Source: Phycisphaerae bacterium
Lineage (GTDB): Bacteria; Planctomycetota; Phycisphaerae; UBA1845
NCBI GenBank assembly: GCA_029260135.1
Contig: JAJDDV010000024.1
Coordinates: forward strand, 1 to 64,000
Reading direction: 5' to 3'
Length of the DNA: 64,000 nt
The notes below the pieces were generated by a model, which did no database searches, was not told the origin of the DNA, and was given only the letters and a program-made list of their open reading frames with translations. Positions within the stretch are counted from its first letter, which is position 1, and the number at the start of each line of letters is the position of its first letter. The translations under genes and the position numbers were made by a program. Of this stretch, positions 43,033 through 54,600 are shown piece by piece.

Positions 43033-45900
43033 TCACGGACCCGTTGATGCTCCTGAAAACGGGGCGAAGTCCACGAGATCGACGTGGCCATTCGCGTCCA
43101 CGTCGGCCGGATCGCACGCACCTGCCATGGACCCCACGGCTCCGGTGAAACATCGCTGGAACAACGCATCATCGCGCAGGTCGATGTCGCCGTCCACGTC
43201 AAGATCCACCGGAAGTGGCAACGCGGCGCTGCCCGCCAGCGATCCAAGGATTGACGCGGCCGGCAAGGTGGATGCAACCGTTCCGTCGCGCTGCACGACA
43301 TCGATTTCATCGAAATCCCAGTCGGATGCGTAGAGAAGTGAGTCGCCACGACCGCCGAGCGCGATAGGCCGAGTGCCTTCCGTGCTCAAGACGTTCGTTA
43401 CCGCACCGGTCGCCGGGTACAACTCATAGATGTTCCTCGTATTGAACGCGTCCGCGGCATAGAGGCGCGGAGGCCCCGCCAGCGCAGCCAGTCCCCCACC
43501 GATCGTGATCTGGTGATCGCGTCCCACCGCCAGCGTCCGTTTCAGCATCCGCGCTACGGGATCGATGACGTGTAGACTTCGGGTGCGATAGTCCATGATG
43601 AACAGCTCGCCGCCCAGCATGGCGACATCACTGAAAAAGCCCGACCCCATCCAGAGTAGAAACGAATCGAGCACCGTCCCGTCGGTGGGGTCCATCCGGT
43701 AGAGCAGAGGATGCCGCCCCACACCCATGAAATACAGGGTCGAACCGTCGTGCGCGAGACCTTCCGAGCCGCCGAAGCGAGCTTCGGGCGCCGGCACGGT
43801 CGACGTCACCGCGCCGGTCGCCGGATCGATTACGTCGATGAGACCCCCGACGTCGTCGAGACGGGAGGCGTACAGATCCGTCACTTCGACCTTCCGTTTG
43901 GAGGATGTCGCAACTGAGCCCGCAGCTCCAACCTCGCGCCGGGGAAACAGACGAATCACAATGTCGACATCGAGCCAGAGATCCCCAGGTGTAGTCTCGG
44001 CACACGGCGTCATCAGATCGACATCGGGTAGCCAAGAGACGCCTGTGACTGCCACATAGTAGGTCCCCGGCTCGAGAACGGTTACTTGAAGCAGGCCGAA
44101 TTCGCCTACGTCCCAAAACATCCGCCAGTCAAGAAGCTGCGCTTGCGAATCATAGATGCCGGCATCGAATCTGATCGGGTCGTAGTGTTCGAAGCAGAAA
44201 GACGCCTCGACTTCAACCACTGCCGGTGCATTGACCACTCGAAACGAATAGACATCGACATCCAGGAACGGATCGTCACACTGACTGTCCCCAAGCACGC
44301 CCCCCGTGCAGACAAACATCCCTTCGTCTACCAGCCCGGTGTCCGTTGCGGTCGCCAACGTATCGTCGGGTTCGTTGGCGCACGACGGCGGAGCTGTTTC
44401 CACCTGGAGCGTCAGTCGATAAGGCCCTACGCTTCCCGGACCGTCGGTCAATGCGCGCGGCGGAACCACGGTATCAAGCTCATCGGGACTAAAGGGATCA
44501 GTCGGCAATCGCTGCTGTGTTCCCATCACCAGGACATACGCAATTCCGGTCGTCTCAAGAACCGGCTGGCAGGCAAGTGGAAGCATCAGGCGCGCATCAC
44601 GCGAGCCCCCACTATTGTCGTTATAGGCGACGCGCCGGCCGTCGGCGTCGTAAACGACCACGACAGGGTCCAGCGTGCTGCCCAGTGACTCGGCTTCAAC
44701 GTGAACCGAGAGGATGCGTGCATCCTCCGGATTGAGAATCCGGAAGACGTCACGATCGCCCTGGAGCCCGGCGAACCGCCCGTCACCCAGGAAGCCATCC
44801 ACAACGATCTCGGTGCGATCACGAATGCCGAAGGGTGGGAGATTCGTGGCCGTGCTGATCGAGTCGTTCGGTTCGTCGATGCCGGTCGGATCGAAGTACG
44901 TGACCGTAACATCGAGGTCATACTCGCCGACGCCGCCGATCTCACCTGATCCCGCCACCGTAGGGTCGAACCGGCGATTTCCGCCGCTCGACACGAGTAC
45001 AAAGATGCTCTGAGGGGCGGCACTTCCCACCGACACCTGTGCGTCCGGCGCTCGCGCGGTCCGGGTCTCGCTCGCCCCCATCAGGCAGGGATCGACCAAC
45101 GTGAACTGTTCGATCGGGTCGACGCAGTTGCGCACGCGAACGAACGGATCCATCGGCGAACCGAACGCGGCCGAGACCGCGACGTCGATCCGAGCGGGAC
45201 CGGTCAGTTCGAGTTCATAGATGTCGACGTCTTTGGCGCCGTGCTCGCCGTCGCCGATGAACTCGCCGGTGAGAGAGAACGATTCACTTCCCATGAAGAC
45301 CGGAAACGTAACGCGGTCGTTGGGTTCCAGCGGACTTTCGGGGATGTTCGTCGATTGCGTGACGATCGCCAGCGCGTAGGTGCCGCCCTCACCGTCCCGT
45401 CCGGCTCCTGTGCTCGGGTCATAATGGGGATTGGTGGCTGTCGATACGCCGACGAAGTAGGTTCCCGGGTACATCAGGTACGTGACGAGTCGCGGATCGA
45501 GGTCATCTCGATCGGCGTCGTCAGCGTTGATCAGCTCGTTTCCCTGCGCGTCGAACACACGGACAAAGGCGTCCAGTCCGACATCGATCGAGGCCAGCTC
45601 GACCGTCAGCAAGAGCGGAGGCTCAGCGAGGTCGCCGAGTGTGAAGGTGAACATGTCAACGTCGCGCTCGGGAAGCGCGCCGTCGCCGACGGTACCCACG
45701 ACCACCGTGACGCCCCCCGATCCGATCGGGTCGACGGCTGTGGCTGTTTGGAGTGTATCGTTGGGTTCGGCTTCCTGGCTGCTTGCGAAGGATGACGACG
45801 ACGGCTGCGCCGCCGTGGCCGTACTGGACAGAGTACAAAGAATGAGAGCGTAAAAAGAATGTGTCATCATGCTTCGCTGAGAATGATTGCGGTTTTTCAT
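43033..45900 (-). CDS. Exported protein with PPC-like domains, beta-propeller and dockerin-like end (955 aa)
   Basis: Signal peptide about 1-30 (ending STATAA). At least four repeats of a PPC (pre-peptidase C-terminal)-like domain, each opening with a motif like AEPNDTLQTATAV, DEPNDSISTATNLP or NEPDDTLATATD, span about 40-640. Then comes a propeller-like region (about 670-890) with SEGLAHDGSTLYFMGVG and similar strands, and finally a dockerin-like pair (DVDGDIDLRDDALFQRCF, DVDANGHVDLVDFAPF) near 900-950. No protease or hydrolase domain is present. Its start is 6 bases after the DUF1559 gene, with GAGG 10 bases upstream. Probably a cell-surface or extracellular structural protein of the kind planctomycetes encode in large numbers. 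Confidence 0.82.
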   Translation of the reverse strand: MKNRNHSQRSMMTHSFYALILCTLSSTATAAQPSSSSFASSQEAEPNDTLQTATAVDPIGSGGVTVVVGTVGDGALPERDVDMFTFTLGDLAEPPLLLTVELASIDVGLDAFVRVFDAQGNELINADDADRDDLDPRLVTYLMYPGTYFVGVSTATNPHYDPSTGAGRDGEGGTYALAIVTQSTNIPESPLEPNDRVTFPVFMGSESFSLTGEFIGDGEHGAKDVDIYELELTGPARIDVAVSAAFGSPMDPFVRVRNCVDPIEQFTLVDPCLMGASETRTARAPDAQVSVGSAAPQSIFVLVSSGGNRRFDPTVAGSGEIGGVGEYDLDVTVTYFDPTGIDEPNDSISTATNLPPFGIRDRTEIVVDGFLGDGRFAGLQGDRDVFRILNPEDARILSVHVEAESLGSTLDPVVVVYDADGRRVAYNDNSGGSRDARLMLPLACQPVLETTGIAYVLVMGTQQRLPTDPFSPDELDTVVPPRALTDGPGSVGPYRLTLQVETAPPSCANEPDDTLATATDTGLVDEGMFVCTGGVLGDSQCDDPFLDVDVYSFRVVNAPAVVEVEASFCFEHYDPIRFDAGIYDSQAQLLDWRMFWDVGEFGLLQVTVLEPGTYYVAVTGVSWLPDVDLMTPCAETTPGDLWLDVDIVIRLFPRREVGAAGSVATSSKRKVEVTDLYASRLDDVGGLIDVIDPATGAVTSTVPAPEARFGGSEGLAHDGSTLYFMGVGRHPLLYRMDPTDGTVLDSFLLWMGSGFFSDVAMLGGELFIMDYRTRSLHVIDPVARMLKRTLAVGRDHQITIGGGLAALAGPPRLYAADAFNTRNIYELYPATGAVTNVLSTEGTRPIALGGRGDSLLYASDWDFDEIDVVQRDGTVASTLPAASILGSLAGSAALPLPVDLDVDGDIDLRDDALFQRCFTGAVGSMAGACDPADVDANGHVDLVDFAPFSGASTGP

Positions 45901-45906
45901 GGCATC

Positions 45907-47040
45907 TTACCTCACACACGATGAGTCTGATTTGCCTGTCGCCACGTTAACTCCTGGGCTGATGCAGTCTTCGTACGATGGCCGGCCATAGCCGTTGTGC
46001 GCCTGCCACGTCCGGGCAAACGGCGCCGGCAGCGTATCGACTTGCCAGCCTTCACCCCGTATGCGGATACATTCTGTTCCGTGCTGAGTCCGCAGTTCGT
46101 TGTGATACCCGCGCATGTAGATGGTTCCGGCGTGACCGTCGATGAACGCGGCGTTGAATGTCCAGTCCTTGCCGTGCCAGCCGCGTGCGGTACCTGCGGC
46201 GCCGGGTCCGATCCAGCTGCAGTCCGGGTGCTCGGGCGAAGCCGTCCAGGCGAAGCGCCCGCAGTTTTCCTGGTAGGCGAGAATGCGCGAGGGATTAGGC
46301 ACTTGCGATACGCGGTGCAGGTAAGGGGAATTGCTGCCCATTTCTCCGGGTTCGAAGTCCGGACCGAGCTGTCCGCCCTGTTGCCACACCATGAAGATGT
46401 TGGCGTTGTAGCTCGTGCCGAAATGGTCGTACGAGCTTCGACCTTCCTGGGCGAAGTCGGGGCAGTGCATGCCCGTGTACCCGGTGTCGGATGGACATTG
46501 GAAGACATCAAGATCTAGCTGCGTATCGTCTATCGCCTGCTGCCGATCGAACCGGCCGGAAGTCCAGGCGTCGGGAAGGGAGCCCCCGTACAGGATGCTG
46601 TTCAACGGGCGCTTGGGGGGACCGAACCCAGCCTTGCTGCCGAACTTACTGTTCAGCGAATCGCCCGCACTACCGGTGACAAAATGATCCCGCCCTACAC
46701 CACTCTTGCCGCCCCACTCGTACGCGCCGACGTACATCGGCTCCGTGCAGAGCTGACCCGGAGGATCCCCCGGGCATTGATTGAACTGCCGCGGGTGAAC
46801 CGGCAGCGCGTTGTCGCCCGGGTCCTGGGCCGCGTAGATCGTCGTCGCAAACGCGATCTGCGCCAGGTTGTTCTGGCAGAACCCGGCCTTGCCGCCCCGC
46901 CGGACGCTTCCCAGCGCCGGCATCAACCAGAGTGCCAGAACCGCGACACACATCGTCGCCCCGCAAACCTCGACAAGCGACACCGCACGTGCGGCGCTTC
47001 GCCCTGGAGGTCGTCCATTCCGAGAGAGGGTCTCATTCAT
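45907..47040 (-). CDS. DUF1559 type II secretion/pilin-like protein (377 aa)
   Basis: ATG at 47040 with GGAGG 9 bases upstream. A basic leader (RNGRPPGRSAARA) is followed by VSLVEVCGATMCVAVLALWLMPAL, a variant class III prepilin N-terminus with Glu at +5. CQNNLAQIAFATTIYAAQDPG is the conserved second block, and the C-terminal FNAAFIDGHAGTIYMRG is the H-x9-DG-type motif of DUF1559. DUF1559 proteins are massively expanded in planctomycetes and are thought to be pseudopilin-like. This one lies in an apparent operon with three very large secreted proteins rather than in the gsp operon. Confidence 0.92.
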   Translation of the reverse strand: MNETLSRNGRPPGRSAARAVSLVEVCGATMCVAVLALWLMPALGSVRRGGKAGFCQNNLAQIAFATTIYAAQDPGDNALPVHPRQFNQCPGDPPGQLCTEPMYVGAYEWGGKSGVGRDHFVTGSAGDSLNSKFGSKAGFGPPKRPLNSILYGGSLPDAWTSGRFDRQQAIDDTQLDLDVFQCPSDTGYTGMHCPDFAQEGRSSYDHFGTSYNANIFMVWQQGGQLGPDFEPGEMGSNSPYLHRVSQVPNPSRILAYQENCGRFAWTASPEHPDCSWIGPGAAGTARGWHGKDWTFNAAFIDGHAGTIYMRGYHNELRTQHGTECIRIRGEGWQVDTLPAPFARTWQAHNGYGRPSYEDCISPGVNVATGKSDSSCVR

Positions 47041-47242
47041 AGCTTCAGCCTCCAACAGGTCCCACATCGAATCCACAATCCGCGGTACCCTCGTCCCGGA
47101 TCCTGTTTGTCTCTGACGGACTCAGATCTTCGAGCCTCTGTTCTTCTTCCGCTTCGCCTCTTCACGGGTCCCAGCTCAGCCGCACTCACATCTTCGCACG
47201 CCACAAGTCGCCGGCGACCATTCGACAGTTCCCAGTCCGCGA

Positions 47243-50200
47243 TCAGGGGCAAGCGCCCGTATCCGGCGCCACGCCCCTGCCATGCCAACCGGGCGTGAAC
47301 GCCTCGGCGCCTTGGAGCAAGTCGATCAGTCGCAGTAGGTCCGCCGGTCCCGGCGCGCCGCTGTGATCGATGTCTTCGCTGTAGATTCCCCAGGCCGATG
47401 TTCTCTTGCCCAGGAATACCTCCAGCAGCGCAGCCACGTCGAACGGGTCGGATAGACCGTCGGCGTTCACGTCGCCGGGTAGCGTGGTAAACGACGTTTC
47501 CACCATGCCGCCGGACGCGTCGGTATATTGAACCTTGGCCAAGTGTCCGGGTAAGAGCGGTCGGTCCAGCCAAAGCGTAAACGTACCGTCGTGGAGATCG
47601 TGAATACGCGTAATGGCGTTGGGTACCGCGTGCGGAGGACGCCCGATTTCACAGAGCGACCAACAGGCTGGGTTGTTCGCGCCCACGGGCGCGCGAACGT
47701 GCAACCGATCCACGGTTTGAACTAGATCGGCGTCCCACGGTGGATGAGGCTGTCGGGCATCCACTCCGCCGTCCGGCGGATCGATGAACTCGACCTCACC
47801 CTCCCCGCAGAGTCCTGTGAGATACAGTGACAACGCTCCCGACGGCGTGCCGCTCAACCGACCACCCAGGCGGATCGTGTAGCAGGTGTCTCGAATCGCA
47901 TCGAACTGCACCTTCGATCCGGCGAAACAGAGAGGCTCGGTCACAAAGGCGCTGCAGCCGAGCGCCCGGTCATCCTGAACCGGGCAGGTGCATCCTTCGT
48001 AGACCACCAACGTTGTATCCGGTGTCATCTCGGGGCGGTCGTCGCACGTGTCGATCAACGCCGTTCCATCGAACGGCGCCGTCCATCGATACCACTGATC
48101 GTTACGCATTTCCGGCAAACACTGCGGTCCGGGACAATCCAGCGTCACCGGCGCATACGCATCGCCGCCGGAAAGATCGAACGGAACCGAAATGTCGGTT
48201 CCAAGCAGCACCGTGGCATCGCGGCAGAGATCGTTGGGTGTTCGTGGTGGCTGCGTCGCCTCGCACGGTGACGATACGCTGACACGCAAGGCGCCGCGAT
48301 CGTGATCCGTCTTCGTAGCGACCATCACGTAATACATGTTGCCGGGAATCAGGGCCGGAAGACAGACCCTCGCGTGCTTCGGTTCGGGTGAACCGTCGGG
48401 GCCGGTGCAAGTGTTTCCCGCGTCGTCGTTGCAGGCGATCGGGATCAAGTTCTGACAAGCCGCACGCTCATCCAACACACAGGTCGAGCCATCGATACAG
48501 TCTTGTAGGGCCACGCTGCAGGGCGAACCGTCGGCACAGAATCCTTGACCCGATTCGCCGACAGCGAAGACCTGAATCAGGGAGTCCCTCGCGCTGGAGG
48601 CGGGGAAGCTGGAACTTCCGCACGTGCTGACCTCGACCGAAACCGTCGAATCGGTCGGGGCCGGCGGATCCGGCGCGATGAACCGGTACCACACCTTGCC
48701 GACGCCGTCGACGGACGGGTCGCCGGCACAGCAGAAGTCGGGTTCGGAAGGGTCATTCCACGCCTCGAGGTTGCCGACGACGTCGGAAGTGCCGACCTCG
48801 ATCAGCCGAGCGGCCAAATGATGTTCCGGATCGTAGCATGCGTCATTGGAGATTCGGGTGCCCTCACACAACTCCTGTGTCCAGACGACGCATAGTCCAT
48901 CCCACGCCACCTGACAACAGAAGGGATCGTAGTCGCATACGGGGGTGCAACAGAACGGATCCGCGCAGCCGCGCTGAGGATGCGCGGCACTGCAGTCACC
49001 TTCTCTGGTAAGGCAGGCGCCGAAGGGGCATTCCGTATAGTCACAGCTTTGGCCCGGACGATAGAGCGGCCGCGCTGGACCGGGCGACTCGCGCACACAC
49101 TCGCGCTCGGTCGCGTCGAGGCAGCGGTCGTCGATTGTACAGCATGAACCGTTTCCGCAGGAGACGAGGAACGGACCGCCCACGCAGTCGCCGCCGGGGC
49201 AGTCGGCCTCTCGGGTGCAGGCCATGCCGTCGCTGATTCCGCCGACACAGAATGAGCCGTCACACGATCCGCCAGGGCAGTCGGCGTCGGACGTGCAGGA
49301 TTCATCATCGTTGTCGCCGCCGGCGCAGACCGGTCCGCAGCGTGCTCCTTCGCGCCAGCGCTGCGGATCCGTTGTGGGACAGTTCCACTGCGGCACTTCG
49401 CGGCAAACAGTGTCGCCGATACATCGACCATCTGTGCAGTCCGAGGCGCCGGAAGCGCATTCACAGTCGCCATCGTGGGAACAGATGACGCCGTCGTTGG
49501 GGCCGCCAGCGCAAGTCGTGTCCTCCTGCAGGTGAAGATCGCAGCAGGCACCGATCGGTGGCTTCCCGTCGCAGTAGATCGTAAGATCAAGGCCCGAGTG
49601 GCAAGTATTCCCGAGGTCCACTGGCGTCCATGTGCCAAAAGGAATCGACGGGCCGTACTGGTGTATCGTATCCAGGGTCTGACCGACGTCCGCTTGCTTA
49701 CATGTCTTGATCGAGCCGACGTGATCACTGCTCGTCCTGAACACTGCCCAGAGTTCTTGGTTCGGCGGAAGTGGAATCGGTGGATCGAACGTCTTTCGCA
49801 ACACGCGCACATCCGTGTTCCACACCTGGCTCCCCATTTGGGTTCTGTCAATTCGGCCGCCGGTTTCAGGGTCGGCGGGGTCGAGAGACGTGTGAAGTGC
49901 GACCTGAACGGCCCCCTGGCTGGTGGATCGCGAGCCCTTGAAACGGGCCTCGTAGGCGATCATGTTGCACGCATCGACACCCAGGCGAATGTCGTCCGCG
50001 AAAAGCCGGTTCACCCCAGGCGAGTACGGCGGGCCTCCTTGCATGCTGTTGTGGTACCCGGCAAAGGCGTCACTGCATTCGCCGCGAACGAAAACCTGGA
50101 GATCGAGGTTCGCGTGCGGCGCGGTAGGAAAGCCACCGAAGGACGCGTAGCATGCGGGACCATATGCGGCGTCAAAACGGTCCGCGGAAACGCCGATCAT

Positions 50201-51076
50201 GGGCGGCGCACCGGCCACAATGCCGGCCTGCTCACGGCTGAACGTCACGGCGAAGTAGAATGAGCTGGGAAGATCCACACGATCGCTGCACGTTCCCACC
50301 TGCACGATGTCACATTCACCGCCCGGACAGTCGGCGAACGTCTGACAGGGTGACCCATCGGACGGACCACCGACGCATGCGGGTAGGCAATCGGCCGGCG
50401 CGTTGCAGGCTTGTCCGTCATTCAGACCACCATCACATACTTGCGGCGGAATGACCACGGTCACCTCGTGAAGCCCCTCGTTGGGTAGCATGACCGAACC
50501 GGAGGTTCCGCCGATCAGCGGTGGACAACTGACATTCCACGGCTCGCAGCTCTTGGCGCTCGGGCAAACCGGGTGCAATGCATAATGAACAATGAACGGT
50601 CCCTCATCGATGTCCGGGTTATTATCTTCGTCGCCGCTCACGCGAAAGACGAACTTGTCCAAAGCGCATCCGTCCGCAGCCGTCGTGAGAATGTCGTCAG
50701 CCACGCGCTGCCCTGCTGATGGGCCGAAGACCACCCTTCCCAGCGTGTTGCTGTAAACGAGTTTGCTCGACTCCGCGGATGGCGAAGCGGTGGAAGTCTC
50801 GGCGGCCACGGAGAACGTCTCGCCGCCGGGTGTCGTGATGTGCTTTTGGAACGCTGCGCCCGGCGGAAGTGGATGAAGCGCGTCGGCGTTTTCAATAGCT
50901 GACCGATCGCCATCACCGGCGATTCTTACAGCACGCTCGGGGGCTCGCGCCAGCTTCCGGGGCGAGCGCTGCCCCAAGAGTGACGCCGGCGAACCGACCA
51001 CCACCGTCAGAACCACAAAGAGGTTTGCCTTGCCGCGGGTCAACAGAATTCGGGCGCGCCGGTCCCATCGAAGCAT
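47243..51076 (-). CDS. Large secreted Cys-rich protein with dockerin-like end, paralogue B (1277 aa)
   Basis: AAGGAG 7-8 bases before the ATG; signal-type helix about 15-35. About five short Cys repeats of the type CxGGxxDGxxCxxxxDCPGGxC occur near 235-270 and 545-650, then CCTPVCDYDPFCCQVAWDGLCV near 700. Two domains repeated later start with a cysteine-free ..NDLCRDATVLLGT.. opening (about 830-1090, PPC- or PLAT-like in look). The C-terminus carries LPGDVNADGLSDPFDVAALLEVF and WGIYSEDIDHSGAPGPADLLRLIDLLQG, a dockerin-type Ca-binding pair. No catalytic domain is recognised. It is a tandem paralogue of the gene at 51616, collinear over the full length. Confidence 0.82.
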   Translation of the reverse strand: MLRWDRRARILLTRGKANLFVVLTVVVGSPASLLGQRSPRKLARAPERAVRIAGDGDRSAIENADALHPLPPGAAFQKHITTPGGETFSVAAETSTASPSAESSKLVYSNTLGRVVFGPSAGQRVADDILTTAADGCALDKFVFRVSGDEDNNPDIDEGPFIVHYALHPVCPSAKSCEPWNVSCPPLIGGTSGSVMLPNEGLHEVTVVIPPQVCDGGLNDGQACNAPADCLPACVGGPSDGSPCQTFADCPGGECDIVQVGTCSDRVDLPSSFYFAVTFSREQAGIVAGAPPMIGVSADRFDAAYGPACYASFGGFPTAPHANLDLQVFVRGECSDAFAGYHNSMQGGPPYSPGVNRLFADDIRLGVDACNMIAYEARFKGSRSTSQGAVQVALHTSLDPADPETGGRIDRTQMGSQVWNTDVRVLRKTFDPPIPLPPNQELWAVFRTSSDHVGSIKTCKQADVGQTLDTIHQYGPSIPFGTWTPVDLGNTCHSGLDLTIYCDGKPPIGACCDLHLQEDTTCAGGPNDGVICSHDGDCECASGASDCTDGRCIGDTVCREVPQWNCPTTDPQRWREGARCGPVCAGGDNDDESCTSDADCPGGSCDGSFCVGGISDGMACTREADCPGGDCVGGPFLVSCGNGSCCTIDDRCLDATERECVRESPGPARPLYRPGQSCDYTECPFGACLTREGDCSAAHPQRGCADPFCCTPVCDYDPFCCQVAWDGLCVVWTQELCEGTRISNDACYDPEHHLAARLIEVGTSDVVGNLEAWNDPSEPDFCCAGDPSVDGVGKVWYRFIAPDPPAPTDSTVSVEVSTCGSSSFPASSARDSLIQVFAVGESGQGFCADGSPCSVALQDCIDGSTCVLDERAACQNLIPIACNDDAGNTCTGPDGSPEPKHARVCLPALIPGNMYYVMVATKTDHDRGALRVSVSSPCEATQPPRTPNDLCRDATVLLGTDISVPFDLSGGDAYAPVTLDCPGPQCLPEMRNDQWYRWTAPFDGTALIDTCDDRPEMTPDTTLVVYEGCTCPVQDDRALGCSAFVTEPLCFAGSKVQFDAIRDTCYTIRLGGRLSGTPSGALSLYLTGLCGEGEVEFIDPPDGGVDARQPHPPWDADLVQTVDRLHVRAPVGANNPACWSLCEIGRPPHAVPNAITRIHDLHDGTFTLWLDRPLLPGHLAKVQYTDASGGMVETSFTTLPGDVNADGLSDPFDVAALLEVFLGKRTSAWGIYSEDIDHSGAPGPADLLRLIDLLQGAEAFTPGWHGRGVAPDTGACP

Positions 51077-51615
51077 CGTATAGCTCCTTGAATGATCCTG
51101 AATCCTCCTGCAACGGCGATTCTAGGACCCTGCCCGAGCAAGAATCAACAAGAATCCACATTTTGAAAACCTACGAACTTCCAAACGCGTTCAAATCCCA
51201 ACGATCCTCTAGGGCTGCATTGGAGACTTTGCTCTGGTGCCGCCGGGCATTGCGGCGAATCTGCGCACAACCGCACCGGCGCGAGCGATGACCAACCGGG
51301 CCGCTGGTCACGCACTCAAACGGGGTGCTGCCGTGTGATGCTCGATACCGTCATGCGCATCACCTGGTCTGCTCTCCCATTTCTATAGACACCGCTGGAA
51401 GCGAACCGGCGGAAGAAAACTCGGTGAGATTCAAGATGCCTCTGAGTTTCGAGATGGGCGACGGGGTAGGCCGTTCACGCCTTGGATGGTGTGATGCGCA
51501 ATCCGTTGTTGGAACACGCGTTCGATACCATCCGCAAAGAACGCCGCTTCCGCGACGACGGCATTGCAGTCTTCTGGGTCGGACTCTTCCCACGCGCGCC
51601 CTACCGGAACGTAAG
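51077..51615. other. Spacer between the two tandem paralogues
   Basis: Only short frames on both strands, none of which I recognise. No convincing promoter or terminator seen. It probably contains the control region of the downstream copy. Confidence 0.4.
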
Positions 51616-54600
51616 CTACGGACACGGTTCGGCTTCGGCGGGCGCAGATCGGCCGTTCCATCCGGGCGAGTAGGCCTGAGCGCCTTGGAGAAGATCGATC
51701 AGTCGTAGGAGGTCAGCCGGTGAGAGCGCGCCGCTTCGGTCGATGTCCTCACTGTAGATGCCCCACACAGACGCAACGTCTCCCCGGAGAACGCCCAACA
51801 TCCTTTTCACGTCGGTCGCGTCGGACACTCCGTCACCGTTGACGTCGCCCGGCAAGACCATCACGGACGATCCCACCACACCGCCGGCCGCGTCGGTGTA
51901 CTTCAGCCTGGCAACCTCACCCGGGTAGAGCGGGCGATCGAGAACGAGGCTGAACGTACCGTCGCTATGGTCGATGATGTTCGAGAAGAAGGTGGATGGT
52001 GTCTCAAACGGCAGCCCGAACTCGCAAAGGGACCAGCACGCCATCACGCCGGTGTTGGGCGGACCCCGAACGACGAATCGATCGATGCCCTGTGGCACCA
52101 TCGGCGGACTCGGCGGATGTGGTTGACGCGCGTCGGTGACACCGACGGGCGGAGAAAGAAACTCGATGGAGGATGCGTCCGGACAAGTTCGCTCGAGGTT
52201 GATCGTCACTTCGCCGGTGGATGCCCGCAGTTCATCACCACCCAACCGGATCTTGTAGCAGGTGTTTTCGGTAACATCGAACGTCCCGGTCACGCCACCC
52301 GAGCACGGCGTTGGAAAGCCATAGACACAGATGGGCGGGCGCGTGGTGTCGGGTGGGCACGCACAGCCTTCGTAGACGGCAAAGACCACTTCTCGATCCC
52401 AAAACGTACCGTCCGGGCAGGCTTTCATCGTCACAGTCCCGTCCGCCGGCGCCACCCAGTCGTACCAGATGTCATGCTTGAAGCGCGTGAACGAACACTC
52501 GTTCACTACACAGTCCAAAGTGGCGGAAGGATAGGTGGTTCCTCCGGATAGATCGAAGCGGGTCCCAAGATTCTCGCCGATCAGCACTTCGGCATCGGGG
52601 CATTCATCATTTGGAATGTGTGGGCGGGCGAGCACCTCACACGGTGACTGTATGCTGATCTGCATCGCGCCGCGATCGTCGTCGGTCTTGGATCCGATGA
52701 CGACGTAGTACATGTCGCCGGGAACCAGATCCGGCAGGCAAACCCGCGCGTGAGTGGGTGCGGGTTCACCGTTGGGACCGACGCAGACCTCACCCGCATC
52801 ATCGTCGCATGCCATGGTCGCCAGGCTCGAACACGCTGCGGCTTCATCGAACACACAAGGTGTACCGTCGGCACAGTCTTGCGCGTCGACGCTGCACTGC
52901 GAGCCATCCGTACACAGACCGCGATCGGGCTCGGCCACGCTGAGCACCTGGATCACGGTGTCCGTCGCCTGAAACTGCGGAAGGCTCATCGTACCGCACG
53001 TGCTGACCGAAACGGAAACAGTCGTATCCGCCGGGTCGGCGGGCTGCGGCGCGACAAAACGATACCAGATCGTCCCCCTGCCCCTCGGCGAACTACCACC
53101 CAGACAACAAAACTCAGGATCCGGATGGAAGCCGCGGTCGGCACCCACGTTTCCCGCAATGACCGTGTCGCGGACGTTAATCAGCCGCGCGCCGCCATCC
53201 TCCCACGCCGCATAACATTCCGAATTGAATGAGTAGGGCCTCCGACACACTCCCTGCGTCCAAACAACACAATCTTCGTCCCAAGCCACCAAACAGCAGA
53301 ACGAGTCGCGCCTGCAGACTTCTTGACAGCAGCTTTCCTCGCAACCTGGCTCTGGACGCGGCAAAGTGCAGGCAACTTCAGCGTCGTTGCCGAAACACGC
53401 GGTATAGGGACAATCTCCAAAACCGCCCTCACAAGTCTGCGCGGGCTCGAACAGGTGTCCCTCCTGACCGGGCGGGCGATCGAAGCACTCGCGCTCCGTC
53501 ACGTCAAGACACCAATCGTCATTCGTGCAACATTGCCCGATGCCGCACGAAAGTGGAAAGGGGCCGCCGACGCAATCGCCGCCGGGACAATCCGCCTCGC
53601 GCGTGCAGGCCTGAGTGTCATGGACGCCGCCGACGCAGAACGGTCCTTCGCACGACCCGCCCGGGCAGTCCGCGTCCGACGCGCAGGGCTGGTCGTTGTT
53701 GGCGCCGCCCAGGCAGACCGGTCCGCAATGGATGCCTTTCTGCCACTGGTCGGGTGTGGAACAGGCCCAGATCGGCACCTCCCGACAGACCGCATCGCCG
53801 ATACATCGACCTGAAGTGCAGCCCGCTGATCCGGAGGGGCAGCGACAGTTGGAGTCGCTGACGCAGGGCAGGCCATCCTGCGGGCCGCCGTAGCACGTAT
53901 TCCCCTCGGTCATATACCGATCACAGCAGGCACCAATCGGGGCTTTGCCGTCGCAATAGATCGTGACATCAAGCGCAGAATGGCACCAGCTAAGATCCCA
54001 TGGCACCCAGCTGCCGGAGGGTGCATCCCCTTCATATACATGAACCGTATCGGCTGTGCTACCGACGACCGCTTCCTTGCAGGTGTGGATCGGTCCTACC
54101 GTGTCCACTGTTGTCCGGAACACAGCCCAGAGTTCCTGCGCGGGCAACAGGATCGGTGTAGAAAACACTCTCCGGAAGACGCGTACGTCGGTGTCCCAAA
54201 CCAGCGACTGCATTCGCGTCCCCTGGATTCGACCTCCAGTTCTTGGGGCTAACGGATCGAGCGAGGTGTGCAGCGCCACCTCCACGGTCCCCTGACTGTT
54301 TGACCTGCTTCCTTTGAAACGGACCTCGTAGCCGACCATATTGCAGACATCGGTGCCCAGTTGAATGTCTTCCGCGAAAAACCGGTCGGCACCAGGCGAA
54401 TACGGCGACCCGCCTTGCATGCTGTTATGATACCCCGGAAACGCGTCGGCGCATTCCCCGCGAACGTAGAACTGGACGTCAAAACTCGCGTGCGGACCTT
54501 CAGGGAAGCCGCCGAAGGCGGACGAGCAGCCGGAAGATCCGCTATACCGGTCGGCCGACACACCCAGCGTGGCCGGCGCACCGACCACAATGCCGGCGTT